NCBI GenBank assembly: GCA_949361645.1
Contig: OX442415.1
Coordinates: 8,649,254-8,713,253 of the forward strand
Direction: 5' to 3'
Source of the DNA: Spongilla lacustris
Taxonomy: Eukaryota; Porifera; Demospongiae; Spongillida; Spongillidae
DNA: 64,000 nt
Part shown: in pieces, positions 1 through 10,241 of the stretch
Layout of the letters: the number at the start of each line of letters is the position of its first letter
How positions within the stretch are numbered: position 1 is the first letter of the stretch
Made by a program: the position numbers and the translations under genes
Notes under the pieces: model-generated
What the model was told of the DNA's origin: nothing
What the model saw: the letters and a program-made list of their open reading frames with translations, nothing else
The model's database searches: none

Positions 1-467
1 GTTTCACTCATTTTTATTCACTGCAAGCATGAAGAAAGAAGTATAAATGCATGTATTGGGCAACCTTGGAATACTACCATATATCATATTAATGATCTGC
101 TCACGTGCAATCACTGAAACGTTATGGTAAACGGTTTTTTAATAGCAAGAATTTATATTACTAAACATTGATTATGTGTCATATATAAACCGGCCGGCAG
201 AGCTGCGCCGTGACTGCCGTGTCAAAGATTACTTCGCATGGCGAGGAAGTAATATACCGGCATGCATATGCATGTACTTAGTCGGTCAGTTTCATAAGCA
301 TGCATACATGGCATATACATACAGTTGTCAGTTATAATAAATATAAGTGTTCTTAGAATATAAATTAAGCCCACCCCTCTCCCTTCCTCGTCGCCTTCTG
401 TACGGCCGAGCTCCGGGTGGCCCCCAGTAGGGATGCGGAGGCCACATGGCCCACGGGGCCGGCGGCA
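1..467. other. Intergenic, no gene recognised
   Basis: AT-rich sequence without a convincing coding exon on either strand. Short open frames have no recognisable domain or splice context. Nothing else seen here. Confidence 0.5.
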
Positions 468-700
468 GTGGTGCAGCCAATGGAGCAGCCAATAGAGCTG
501 GGGCCCGTGGAGCAGCCAGGGGTAGAGCAGGGGCCAGCGGTGGAGCAGGGGCCAGCAGTGGAGCAGGGGCCAGCGGTGGAGCAGGGGCCAGCAGTGGAGC
601 AGCCAGGGGTAGAGCAGGGGCCAGCGGTGGAGCAGGGGCCAGCAGTGGAGCAGCCAGGGGTAGAGCAGGGGCCAGCAGTGGAGCAGCCAGGGGTATAGTA
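468..700. repeat. GC-rich minisatellite
   Basis: Tandem repeats of a roughly 15-bp core (ggagcaggggccagc) with a longer variant containing agccagggg, about 15 units. All frames stay open across it on both strands because the unit lengths are multiples of three and lack stops, giving artificial Gly/Ala/Ser-rich or Cys/Pro-rich peptides. I read it as non-coding tandem repeat rather than a protein. Coordinates are approximate. Confidence 0.8.
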
Positions 701-792
701 TGAACTCATGCATGCCTCTTTTTGGAGTGAGGGAGGGCTTATAGACAGAGCCATTAATTTACATGGTGCCCCAAGGTCACAGCTGCAACAAT

Positions 793-1155
793 CCTGCAAA
801 GCATAAATCTCTTAGACAGATTGATAGCTCTTAAAAGAGCTGTAATTGGTTCCAGCTGATGTACTTGAGAGGATTGCTCCATGTTTAGGTTTGCAGCCAT
901 AGTATATGTGTCAAAGTATAAGACCACATGCTGGGACACCATACTTGGAATCATGCAGGAAGTGTTAGTCCTGCAAATCTCTTAGACAAATTGATAGCTC
1001 TTACATTAGCTGCATGTAATAAATAGGATCCAGCAGAAAGCAGGAGAACATAATGGAGGATTGGTCCTCCATGTGCATGTTTTAGCAGCCATAGAAGCTA
1101 TGACAAGGTATAAGACCACATTGAACACACACTGGGCCACCATATATGGTATGGA
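793..1155. repeat. Two-copy direct duplication (~170 bp)
   Basis: The block beginning cctgcaaagcataaatctc near 793 recurs in diverged form from about 969. Both copies share ttgatagctctta, a block with gcagccata, the string aaggtataagaccaca or aaagtataagaccaca, and a closing ggaccaccatat-like end. The copies have drifted by substitutions and small indels. No coding function is evident; the duplication is old and local. Confidence 0.6.
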
Positions 1156-2429
1156 ATGCAGGAAGGGGCAGGCTTGTGGTTTTATGGATGCAAAGTTGCA
1201 AGACAAATGTTGTATGAAAGTTGACACAGAAACTTTTTCACATGCCGTGCAGCTGTAGACAGCAATATATTACATTACATATAAACACATACATGGGAAG
1301 GAGGCAGGCCTATTTTTAAAGATCGAGTGCGCGTATAAAAAGCGCTTGCCTGGAAAACGGTCAGCCGGCCATGCGGCCAAATTAATGGGCTAAAAATGGC
1401 GTCTGTCTAGCGTTGTGAAACATGGGGTGTCTATAAACCTCTCAAACTCCTTCATATTACCCTTACTACGTAACGTACTGCTGTAAACTCTTACATCCTG
1501 GCAGCAATAACTAATTTTCACGACTATTAAAATCGAATAACACGTGTTTATGATTGAGAATGGCGACGGTCAGGCAGACTGTCAGAGACTGACTCTTGAA
1601 GCCAATTTTGCCTCAGAGCAAAGGAAAGGGAAGCTTGATACCGATACCAAAAAGAGGCTACTCTTGCCACACGGTCCGCTCCATCTTCTTGAATGCCATA
1701 CTTGATCGCGCAACTTACTGTGACGCACCTGGTACCAGCATTACACCACTGAACTTCGTTACTGGACAACTGTGGTACGTATATATATGGTCAAAGCAGT
1801 ATCTCCTCCCCTTACAACCACTACTCCTACTTCTCCCCTTACCCCTACTCCTACTTCTCCCCTTACCCCTACTCCTCCCCTTACTAGTACTTCACGGCTG
1901 TTTGCGGCTGGAAACCTAGTTTATAAATAGAATATTACGGTATTAGTTTACATCCTCTTAGCAACCAGCCTAGCAACCTAGTATGCATCGAAAAGCTCGA
2001 TGTGTCTGGTATCGGGTGGCAGTGTATAAGGTTTGGCAAGTAGCATGATGTGGGGCAGTCTTAGATGGATTTCGTGTCCCAAACACGCAACTTCAGTTTT
2101 TGGTTCCTGTCTACGGCGCACGTATTAGTTGCGTTACGTTTACAACGAGCGATTAGAGTGGTGTGCATAAAAGGTCACTTTTTCAGCTTCCTGCAGTTTT
2201 CCCAGCGATTCTGCCTACATATTCGCGTTCCTGTGTCATTATTCAACACGTACAAAGTAACCAGGTATAATGAATGTTTTTTTCTCGTATTCTATAATAT
2301 GGCAAAAAATGTTGACTTTCGCGTAGTTTGATCTGAGCGTAGCCGTTTGCTTGTACCATATAGTCACATAATGGAGGAACATGCAGACCTTTTAGCAAGG
2401 CTATGCAGTATTTGTGCTGTCACAGAGGC
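1156..2429. other. Intergenic with a pyrimidine-rich patch
   Basis: No exon or RNA gene recognised. From about 1805 to 1885 there is a C/T-rich patch of ctactcct and ccccttac blocks. It is the same sequence family as the larger foldback satellite at 4640-4999. Confidence 0.45.
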
Positions 2430-2724
2430 TGCATATTACATTAGGCATTGATGGAAGTAGAAACCACTTATTGAATGTTAAAAATAAGGCTACTGGCTCA
2501 TACAAGGCTCATACTGGCTTATGTACCAGGCTCATACTGGCTCACACTAAGGCTACTGGCTCATACTGCATGATACTAAGGATACTGGCTCATGGCTCAT
2601 ACTAAGAATATTTGCTCATACGAAAATGGGATACTGGTCATGTGTTCATACCAAGGCTACTGGCTCCCACTAAAGCAACTGCCTCATACAAAGGTACTAG
2701 CTCATACCCACACACACACACGCA

Positions 2725-2775
<51 letters not shown>

Positions 2776-2930
2776 CATATACTTATTGACCAGCACACAC
2801 ACACACAAATACGCAAAAACACACACATACACACATACACATTCAAATTGCTTGACAGCTCATGGCTCATACTAAGAATATTTGCTGATACTAATACTAA
2901 GGCTGATTGCTCATATTGAGACTACTGACT
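2430..2930. repeat. Degenerate ggctactggctcatac repeat with (CA)n cores
   Basis: Irregular copies of ggctactggctcatac and variants occur between 2485 and 2920. They are interrupted by a (CA)n microsatellite (about 2706-2774) and a second imperfect CA/TACA stretch (about 2795-2845). Reads as simple-sequence DNA expanded around a short tandem repeat. Confidence 0.7.
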
Positions 2931-2974
2931 CATAACACCCACACACACAGAAAAACATATTCACTGGCGCGCAC

Positions 2975-3780
2975 ATCTCCTTCATCCTTTCACACATCAC
3001 CCTCACCATCCACACATCACCCTCATCCTCCCACACATCACCCTCACACCTCCACACATCACCCTCACCCTCCACACATCACCCTCACCCTTCCACACTT
3101 CACCCTCACCCTCCACACATCACCTTCACCCTCCACACATCACCTTCACCCTCCACACATCACCCTCACCCTCCACACATCACCCTCATCCTTCCGCACA
3201 TCACCCTCACCCTCCACACATCACCCTCACCCTCCACACATCACCCTCACCCTCCACACATCACCCTCACCCTTCCACACTTCACCCTCACCCTCCACAC
3301 ATCACCCTCACCCTCCACACATCACCCTCACCCTCCACACATCACCCTCACCCTCCGCACATCACCCTCACCCTCCACACATCACCCTCACCCTCCACAC
3401 ATCACCCTCACCCTCCACACATCACCCTCACCCTCCACACATCACCCTCACCCTCCACACATCACCCTCACCCTCCACACATCACCCTCACCCTCCACAC
3501 ATCACCCTCACCCTCCACACATCACCCTCACCCTCCACATATCACCCTCACCCTCCACACATCACCCTCACCCTTCCACACATCACCCTCACCCTTCCAC
3601 ACATCACCCTCACCCTCCACACATCACCCTACCCCTCTATACATTACCCTCATCCTTCCACATACACCCTCACCCTTCCACACATCACCCTCATCCTTCC
3701 ATACCTCCCCCTCCCCCTCCACACATCACCCCCTCTACATATCACCCTCACCCTGTCCACACATCACTCTCATCCTTCAA
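2975..3780. repeat. 20-bp minisatellite array
   Basis: About 40 copies of ccacacatcaccctcaccct. The unit is 20 bp, so the reading frame shifts through all three frames and the peptide period is 20 residues (60 bp). The array is very homogeneous in the middle (about 3200-3600) and decays at both ends, as expected for slippage or unequal exchange. The long open frame across it (301 codons from 2907) is a by-product and is not called as a gene. Confidence 0.9.
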
Positions 3781-4639
3781 TATGGTTACTGATGTTAAAA
3801 TTAATGCACTAGGTATGTTTTAAAAATCTTTTTCTACTGAAATGATATTGATACTGGCTTCACCTTATTTAAGAGATGGTGTATTGGCTTTGGCTTTTTA
3901 GCTATGGAGCAGGGTATTGAAACTTTCAGGGTATTTGGGTATTAACCCATACTTCATTACCCTTGTTTGCACATATGACTCCATAAAGCACCAATTAGTG
4001 TAACTTCTAGGCCTGAAGTAAAAACCTACAGCTAGAAACGTAAGCAGTTGTAGGTGATTATAACGTCAACCGTTTATTTATACATTACTCATTTCTTTGT
4101 AGGCCCTACTGGTATATTATAATAATTGTATTTCAGCTGGGAGGATACCTGAACAAACCTATATAGTAATGTACACCTTTATTTGTGATATGTTACATTT
4201 TATGATTTTTAAAAATAATAATGACTATTTCATGACTTTTAGGTGGCTGCATTGGATTTGTTATATACGGATTAAAAAAAGGATTCATAACAGTTGCTAT
4301 GCATAATCTGGTAGACCATTTGGCAAGCCTTTTATTTTCTTTAATCATTTGCTTAGGAAAACTGCAGGAGTATCAATATAATTGAAATACATTTCGCGCT
4401 TTAAGGTCCAACAACGCGTGAATTAGTAGAAATTTAAAATCAATAAAAGCATTAAATCAGAGCCAGAGGACTGCTCCATACACCTTATAAGTTTCGAGAC
4501 GTGGCTACACTCCCATGTGCTGGTAATACATTTGGAAGTGACGGGCATCCATGGTATCTAAGGAGGTTGCTAGGGGAAAATTTTTTCGCGGCGCGCGCGT
4601 ACTAAGTTTCCACCGATTCAATGCAATAAAACAGCCGTG
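3781..4639. other. AT-rich intergenic, nothing recognised
   Basis: No exon, RNA or element ends recognised. A GC-rich island gcggcgcgcgcg lies near 4590 just before the C-rich satellite starts. Confidence 0.4.
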
Positions 4640-4999
4640 ACTTACTACTACCCCTACTCCTCCCCTTACCTACCACTACCCCTATTTTTCACCTAGCCTA
4701 CTATTACCCCTACTCCTCCCCTAGTGGTAGGTAGGGGAACAGTAGGGGGAGTAAGGGGAGGAGTTGGTGTAATAGTCCTACTCTTCCCTACACCTACTCC
4801 TCCCATTACCTATCACTACCCCTACTGTTCCCCTTATCTACTACTAAGGGCAATAGTAGGTAAGGGGAGGAGTAGGGGTAGAGAAGAGTAGGGGTTACCT
4901 ATCACCACCCCTACTCTTCCCCTTACTCCCTTTATCTACTATTACACCAACTCCTTACTACCCCTACTGTTCCCCTTACCTACCACTAGGGGAGGAGTA
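4640..4999. repeat. C-rich/G-rich foldback satellite
   Basis: Blocks of cccctactcctccccttac and taccactacccctactg alternate in orientation with reverse complements such as ggtaggtaggggaacagtag and gtaaggggaggagtagggg. The C-rich strand therefore switches several times within 360 bp. The last block abuts the left arm of the large inverted repeat at 5000. Related C/T-rich sequence lies near 1805-1885. Confidence 0.8.
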
Positions 5000-6025
5000 G
5001 GGTAATTCCATATATATATTTGCCACCCTTTTAGCATCATTGTCTAGTTTGGACATGCTATTTTCCCCATGTGTTCTCCCCATAGGAGTATGCAAAATTG
5101 CTGTACATTTGTATACCCTATAGTGTACAGCTTTTAATATACGACAAATTAAAATTTTCATTTTTTTCATAACCTTGGTTAACTCGGTTGAGCATATCCT
5201 GAGTCCTGAAACATTCTGATAGATTTGAATATATCCAAAACATTGCTAAGACAGAGGTCTACATAAAATTAATTGATTTTAATAACTTCTAGGCATGTTA
5301 CATGAATAAAGTCATGAATTTGTAATGAATTGTGACCTATCCAAAAATATGAAAATACGAATCACACCAGACTTGTACCATAGTTAGCTAACCATACCCC
5401 AAACATATTTAACTGAAAAGCTTACTGGGACACGTATTCTCAGGGCTGGGACAGCACAAAAAGTGGCTGGCAGCCATGTTATTCTTCCTTGCAACTATTT
5501 GTTTACATAGGGCAGTTTACACAACTAAGGTACTGTCAAAACATAACATGGCTGCCAGCCACTTTTTGTGCTGTCCCAGCCCTGAGAATACGTGTCCCAG
5601 TAAGCTTTTCAGTTAAATATGTTTGGGGTATGGTTAGCTAACTATGGTACAAGTCTGGTGTGATTCGTATTTTCATATTTTTGGATAGGTCACAATTCAT
5701 TACAAATTCATGACTTTATTCATGTAACTTACCAAGTAGTTATTAAAATCAATTAGTCTTATGTAGACCTCTATCTTAGCAATGTTTTGGATATATTCAA
5801 ATCTATCAGAATGTTTCAGGACTCAGGATATGCTCAGCCGAGTTAACCAAGGTTATGAAAAAAATGAAAATTTTAATTTGTCGTATATTAAAAGCTGTAC
5901 ATTATAGGGTATACAAATGTACAGCAATTTTGCATACTCCTATGGGGAGAACACATGGGGAAAGTAGCATGTCCAAACTAGACAATGATGCTAAAAGGGT
6001 GGCAAATATATATATGGAATTACCC
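5000..6025. repeat. Large inverted repeat (481-bp arms, 64-bp spacer)
   Basis: Left arm 5000-5480 is repeated as its reverse complement at 5545-6025, with spacer 5481-5544. The arms are equal in length and differ at only a handful of positions. The outer ends match through gggtaattcc and the inner ends through agccatgtt/aacatggct. Each arm carries the same open frame of about 57 codons starting MKKMKILICRILKAVHYR (minus strand in the left arm, plus in the right), with one Asn/Ser difference visible. It could be a foldback transposon, a hairpin-RNA locus or a recent inverted duplication; no TSD was identified. Confidence 0.92.
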
Positions 6026-6114
6026 AGTAGGGGTATGGTAACAGCCATCAAGTGTAATGATTATCTGAACCATGTAGATGTAGGAGACCTTGTACACTAT
6101 AGGGATCTTATGGT

Positions 6115-6530
6115 CAATACCCCTGTGTACTATGGTCCACACCCCTGTGTACTATGGTCCACACCCCTGTGTACTATGGTCCACACCCCTGTGTACTATG
6201 GTCCACACCCCTGTGTACTATGGTCCACACCCCTGTGTACTATGGTCCACACCCCTGTGTACTATGGTCCACACCCCTGTGTACTACGGTCCACACCTCT
6301 GTGTACTATGGTCCACACCCCTGTGTACTATGGTCCACACCCCTGTGTACTATGGTCCACACCCCTGTGTACTATGGTCCACACCCCTGTGTACTACGGT
6401 CCACACCTCTGTGTACTATGGTCCACACCTCTGTGTACTATGGTCCACACCTCTGTGTACTATGGTCCACACCCCTGTGTACTATGGTCCACACCCCTGT
6501 GTACTATGGTCCACACCCCTGTGTACTATG
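6115..6530. repeat. 22-bp minisatellite array
   Basis: About 19 copies of a 22-bp unit containing tgtactatggtccacaccc, with c/t variants clustered around 6290-6440. Because 22 is not a multiple of three and the unit has no stop in any frame, all three plus frames encode the same 22-residue peptide cycle in permuted order. The 307-codon open frame running from the right arm of the inverted repeat (5855) through this array is judged spurious. Confidence 0.92.
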
Positions 6531-6596
6531 GAGGAGGAGAGGGTGAGGGGAGAGGAGAAGTCCACCCAGGCCTTGGAGAGGGCATATGGGGGTCAC

Positions 6597-6733
6597 CCTG
6601 CTTGTTACTGCATATCACAATACTTTGGTGGGTGACAAGGACACACCCCTCCGTGTCCCACTCAAACCCGGGACCGACGAGGGTGTGTGTGAAGATCTGC
6701 TCCCTAGCATACAACGGTGGGTGGATCCTCACA
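6597..6733 (-). CDS. Unrecognised duplicated exon next to PI3K ABD exon
   Basis: Open minus frame reading VRIHPPLYAREQIFTHTLVG then FEWDTEGCVLVTHQSIVIC, with AG acceptor (ttgtag) at the right. In this copy the donor position reads gtgacc; its twin at 36334-36470 has a proper gtgag donor. The phase fits the ABD exon, so it could be a divergent p110 ABD-RBD linker. The opposite strand is also open (DKDTPLRVPLKPGTDEG), which leaves the strand not fully settled. Confidence 0.4.
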
Positions 6734-7500
6734 CTACAAGGGGAAGGGGCGGGGCATGGGGAAGGGACAGAAGGATAACAGATCAAGTACATCTACAGTG
6801 TGCTGAAAGTTTACTAATATTACAAGCAGACTCCAAAATAGCATGCGGTCATCGGCCATTTTCATGACAGGTTGACCGTTCAAATTTTTTAAGTGCAAGC
6901 ACAATCAAGTTATTCACAACCTTGACTGTACATTAGTTGCTTGTGTTGTTCTATGTACAAAGTAATAAGGTTTATAATGTTGGCACTACACATCTAAGCA
7001 TAAGGACTTTATGTTACACCTCCGATGCCACTACGGGCCATGACAGCTGCTCAATTATAAAGCTATGAAATTTAAAACCAGTTGATGTGCATGAGAAAAG
7101 CACAGCCAAAAGAAGGACTGTATTAGTTGGTACATTCCTAAGATGGGGAAAAATTATTGGCAATGATACTGCTTGAAAGTCAGTGTAATATCAACTATTT
7201 GACCATCCATTTTATCAAAAATGTCCATTCAAATCTTACATTGATTGGACATTTGTCCAATCATTATGAAAACATTATTTCTGACTCTGACAAGTGACCA
7301 AAGGATGCGATGGGGAGGAGGGAGAAAGGAGATATGGAGAGGAGGGGATGGTAAGGAGGTGTGTTCAGCTGATGTTAAGAACATGTGAGCCTTTCCCACA
7401 CACAACAACATCTCACACACACAAACCTAACAGACCCCATCCCCTAAGCAAGAGGGGTGTGGCTACAAACAAGCTCCCCTGAATACTTACGCCACCATCT

Positions 7501-7597
7501 TCCTCCTGGTAATGTCCAGCTCATCATTGTTGGCAAACTGGAGCTGGTAGAGCCCTATCCCTATCATGGTACTGATCTCCATGTTGAGGGTCTTCTC
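7501..7597 (-). CDS. PI3K adaptor-binding-domain end exon (copy A)
   Basis: A 97-bp exon with a perfect gtaagt donor (revcomp of acttac at 7495-7500) and an AG acceptor. It reads EKTLNMEISTMIGIGLYQL then NNDELDITRRKMVA. In p110 beta the matching stretch has EKLD...IG.GL...DPEVNEFRRKM, so I assign it to the C-terminal edge of the ABD. It ends in phase 2, which fits the 1-nt start of the 6597-6733 exon. Confidence 0.6.
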
Positions 7598-7785
7598 CTA
7601 TGGGGGGATAGGGGAAGAGAGGGAAAAACCCCACACTCACATAAGTTTGTGTACATTGTAGTGTTTACTGTTTACCAAATTAACCCAATTTATTACGTGA
7701 GTAACACAGTAGACCAACTCTTTATTGATGCATACATGTAGGTACACACCCACAACCACACCCATAACTACACCCATAACTACAC

Positions 7786-7978
7786 CTTGGGAAGGTTCTT
7801 AAGCTGTACATCAAAGACCAGCCATTGGTTCCACCTCATGTAAGTGGTTGGGGCCATCTCAGCTGTGTGGCAGGTGGATCCCAATAAATGCCCACCATGG
7901 TAGATACCCATCTCCACGTAGACCACCTCATTGTCAACAGGTTCATACATGAAATTGTCCAAACCAACGACCCTGACC
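7786..7978 (-). CDS. PI3K C2-domain first exon (copy A)
   Basis: A 193-bp exon between an AG acceptor (ct at 7979-7980) and a GT donor at 7784-7785. It encodes the first C2 strand region, including YVEMGIYHGGHLLGS and RWNQWLVFDVQLKNLPK. This aligns with the p110 segment that starts the C2 domain (RAGLFHG...W...LEFDINICDLPR in vertebrate p110 beta). Identical-length copies lie at 33320-33512 and 37535-37727. Here a Lys seen in the other two copies reads Met (DNFMYEP rather than DNFKYEP). Part of a broken copy, so probably not functional. Confidence 0.75.
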
Positions 7979-8374
7979 CTGTAAGGTCAAATGTGTGAGA
8001 TAGCACACCACCCCATACGTGTACATGTATGTACAAATGTATACCCTTCTTATTGCCATGGTGATGGTTACCCAGAGGAATAGAACTTGTTAGGCTAATT
8101 GGCCAATTGGCCAGCAATAGTTGAATTTGGTAGGCCTATTTAACAAACGGCCGGCCATTATTTTGTGTCAAAAGTACCGGGGCATATAAATATTTCCTAA
8201 AATGTTTTGAAAATGGCCGGCTGCTAAATGTTCCTCTGGACTTACATGAACTTGTGTTGCATGTCCAATAGGGACATGGTGAAGACCTGGGTGTGCTCCT
8301 TGGACATGATGGAGAGGTCCTTGTGTGTGCCCGTGAGCCCAGTGGAAGGGTCTATAAGGTTCCACTGGAGAGGG

Positions 8375-8485
8375 GAGGAGGAAGAGAGGGAGGGGGAGGA
8401 GGAAGAGGAAGAGGAGGAGGAGGAAGAGGGGGAGGGGGAGGAGGAAGAGGAAGAGGAAGAGGGGGAGGGGGAGGAGGAAGACAAG
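8375..8485. repeat. Purine-rich (GGA/GAA)n tract
   Basis: Imperfect gaggaggaagaggg repeats immediately upstream (minus sense) of the PI3K linker exon acceptor at 8365. On the minus strand it supplies a long pyrimidine tract. The equivalent tract in copy C (38500-38755) is over twice as long. Confidence 0.8.
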
Positions 8486-8776
8486 AGGTGACCAGATAAG
8501 TACAAGTAAGAGTGTTATGTACAGGCTAATGGTCTGGGCTATAAACATGTGTATGAAATAACTTTTGCTATGCGGATGATGAGAGGGGGAGGGGCAGGTG
8601 CACACCCATGTATGGTATGCACTCACATCAGGAATGCTCCTGGGCTTGCCCACAGCTCTATGTCCAGCCTCTTGTTAAGACACCTCAGGATTGGCTCAAA
8701 CTCCAGCAGGTCATGGTAACCATAGATATAGCTGTCATGGCCTGCCTCCTTAAGAACATAGTCCTCTGGGACACTG

Positions 8777-8815
8777 GGGAGGGAGGGAGGGAGGGAGGGA
8801 GGGAGGGAGGGAGGG
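8777..8815. repeat. (GGGA)n microsatellite, short allele
   Basis: About ten GGGA units just outside the acceptor of the RBD exon 8627-8773; on the minus strand this is the polypyrimidine tract of that intron. The orthologous position in copy C carries about 214 units (39070-39926). Confidence 0.95.
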
Positions 8816-9119
8816 TATTGCTAAAATGTATATTTCAATGGTTGTTGAATTCTTACGCATCTGCTGGGATTGCAAACCGGTCTCTCTTAACCACCTTGTC
8901 AGGGAAGACCTTCCTGATCACTTCATTTGCACTGGAGTCAACTGCAGCAAAAAAAGTAACATGTTCACATACAACATGTAGCCACATATGTAATCAGTAT
9001 GTTTACATAGTGATACAACATACAGTGTACAGCCATAGATTCTATATTGACCAATATTGGGGACTGACAGAAGGGACTTTATGATTAATGGTAGTCTCAA
9101 ACTTTATTAATGCTACAAC

Positions 9120-9265
9120 ATGCATATACACACATGCACACACACCCAAATACACATCCACTCACTTACACATTTGCATATCCATACACATGCACACACA
9201 TGCACACAAACTTACACACATGCATATCCATACACATATACACACACATGTAAACATGTACACTC
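9120..9265. repeat. CA/TGCA-rich simple repeat
   Basis: Imperfect cacacatgca and catacacatg repeats between the PI3K copy A exons at 8941 and 9267. Intronic simple sequence. Confidence 0.75.
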
Positions 9266-9744
9266 ACAGGTTGGTGTTCCCATTCGAGAGCCTCTCTTTG
9301 AAGCAAACTTGGTCTTCTTACTGGCCCACTTCTGGCCAAGTCTGGGGGAGTGCTTGGGTGTAGTACTGGTGGGAGAGAGGGGAAGGGAAAGTCCTGCCTC
9401 CTCCCCAGCCTCTTCATCTGCCCCTACAGAAGGAATTTCATGCTTTCCCTCTCCTTCCTTCGGCCATGAAGGGTCCTGGCAGGGGATGTGGGCGGGTCAC
9501 TGGTGTTGGCCACACCCACTGGCTCAGGGGACTGTGTCTGGTTGTTCACTTTCTCTTGGTCTGGGGACTGGGGCTGCCTATGCTTAAGATCCGGGATATG
9601 ACCAAAGCTGTAACTACCTTAAAGCATAAATACTGTTCACCTGGAACATCCTATTGATGGTGGGGAAGGAGGAGGAGGAGGAGGGGGTGTGATTGCGACA
9701 TGATACACAGCAAAAAGCCATCTAGATCATGGGTGAAAGTGTAG

Positions 9745-9990
9745 ACTGCATCACATGATGTTCCTCCACCCACATCACATGATGTTCCCTCCACCCACAT
9801 CACATGATGTTCCCTCCACCCACATCACATGATGCTCCCTCCACCCACATCACATGATGTTCCCTCCACCCACATCACATGATGTTCCCTCCACCCACAT
9901 CACATGATGTTCCCTCCACCCACATCACGTGATGTTCCCTCCACCCACATCACATGATGTTCCCTCCACCCACATGTTCCCTCCACCCAC
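9745..9990. repeat. 25-bp minisatellite
   Basis: About ten copies of a 25-bp unit whose core is cacatgatgttccctccacc, with occasional t/c and a/g changes. It lies between PI3K copy A and the end of NLR gene 1. To its right, 9991-10110 (minus) has an open frame with MVHRDDYVRHVMKRGNSISG and a gtgggt donor, which might be a further exon; I could not assign it. Confidence 0.9.
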
Positions 9991-10241
9991 CTATTGCCAG
10001 ATATGGAGTTCCCTCTCTTCATGACATGCCTCACATAGTCATCTCTGTGAACCATGTCCGCTGAAGGGAATACGGAGGACTCCGGCATCAAGATAGCGGC
10101 TTTCAGGGGAGGTGGATAATTTGCAGCTGGTACTGAAGTGTGACGATGCTAACAGGCATCTGTAAACGCCTCTGGGCCGGGTTGACCACGTGATCGAGAT
10201 CTGTGTCGGGCAACGTGAAATCACATACCATAGGCTAGGAT

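Larger units (their letters stand above)
6597..9423 (-). pseudogene. Class I PI3-kinase catalytic subunit, partial broken copy A
   Basis: Exons seen on the minus strand, in genomic order from right to left, are: 9267-9423 (low complexity, ends RGSRMGTPT), RBD exon 8857-8941 (EVIRKVFPDKVVKRDRF), RBD exon 8627-8773 (DYVLKEAGHDSYIYGYHDLL), linker exon 8246-8364, first C2 exon 7786-7978 (VYVEMGIYHGGHLLGS), ABD-end exon 7501-7597 (IGIGLYQLQFANNDEL...RRKM) and an unrecognised 137-bp exon 6597-6733. Class I p110 order is ABD-RBD-C2-helical-kinase, so the ABD exon lies on the wrong side of RBD and C2. RBD exon 8627-8773 is 28 bp shorter than its twin at 38892-39066, which shifts the frame. No helical or kinase exons follow. 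Introns have GT/AG ends and compatible phases, so it derives from genomic duplication, not retroposition. Confidence 0.75.

Noticed and set aside
2907..3812. 301-codon ORF rich in His, Thr, Ser, Pro
   Set aside because: It is the 20-bp minisatellite read through; no start context, domain or splice support.
6115..6530. CRISPR-like array
   Set aside because: Direct tandem repeats with no unique spacers, in a eukaryotic genome; same for the other minisatellites.
6586..6750. Plus-strand protein with DKDTPLRVPLKPGTDEG
   Set aside because: Conserved only because the block is duplicated at 36.3 kb. Splice sites and phase favour the minus strand, though not proven.
5855..6778. 307-codon ORF as a real gene
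   Set aside because: It is composed of the hairpin arm, the 22-bp minisatellite and an antisense read of a PI3K-linked exon.
8228..8491. Glu/Gly-rich plus-strand protein
   Set aside because: Antisense of the PI3K linker exon plus a purine repeat.
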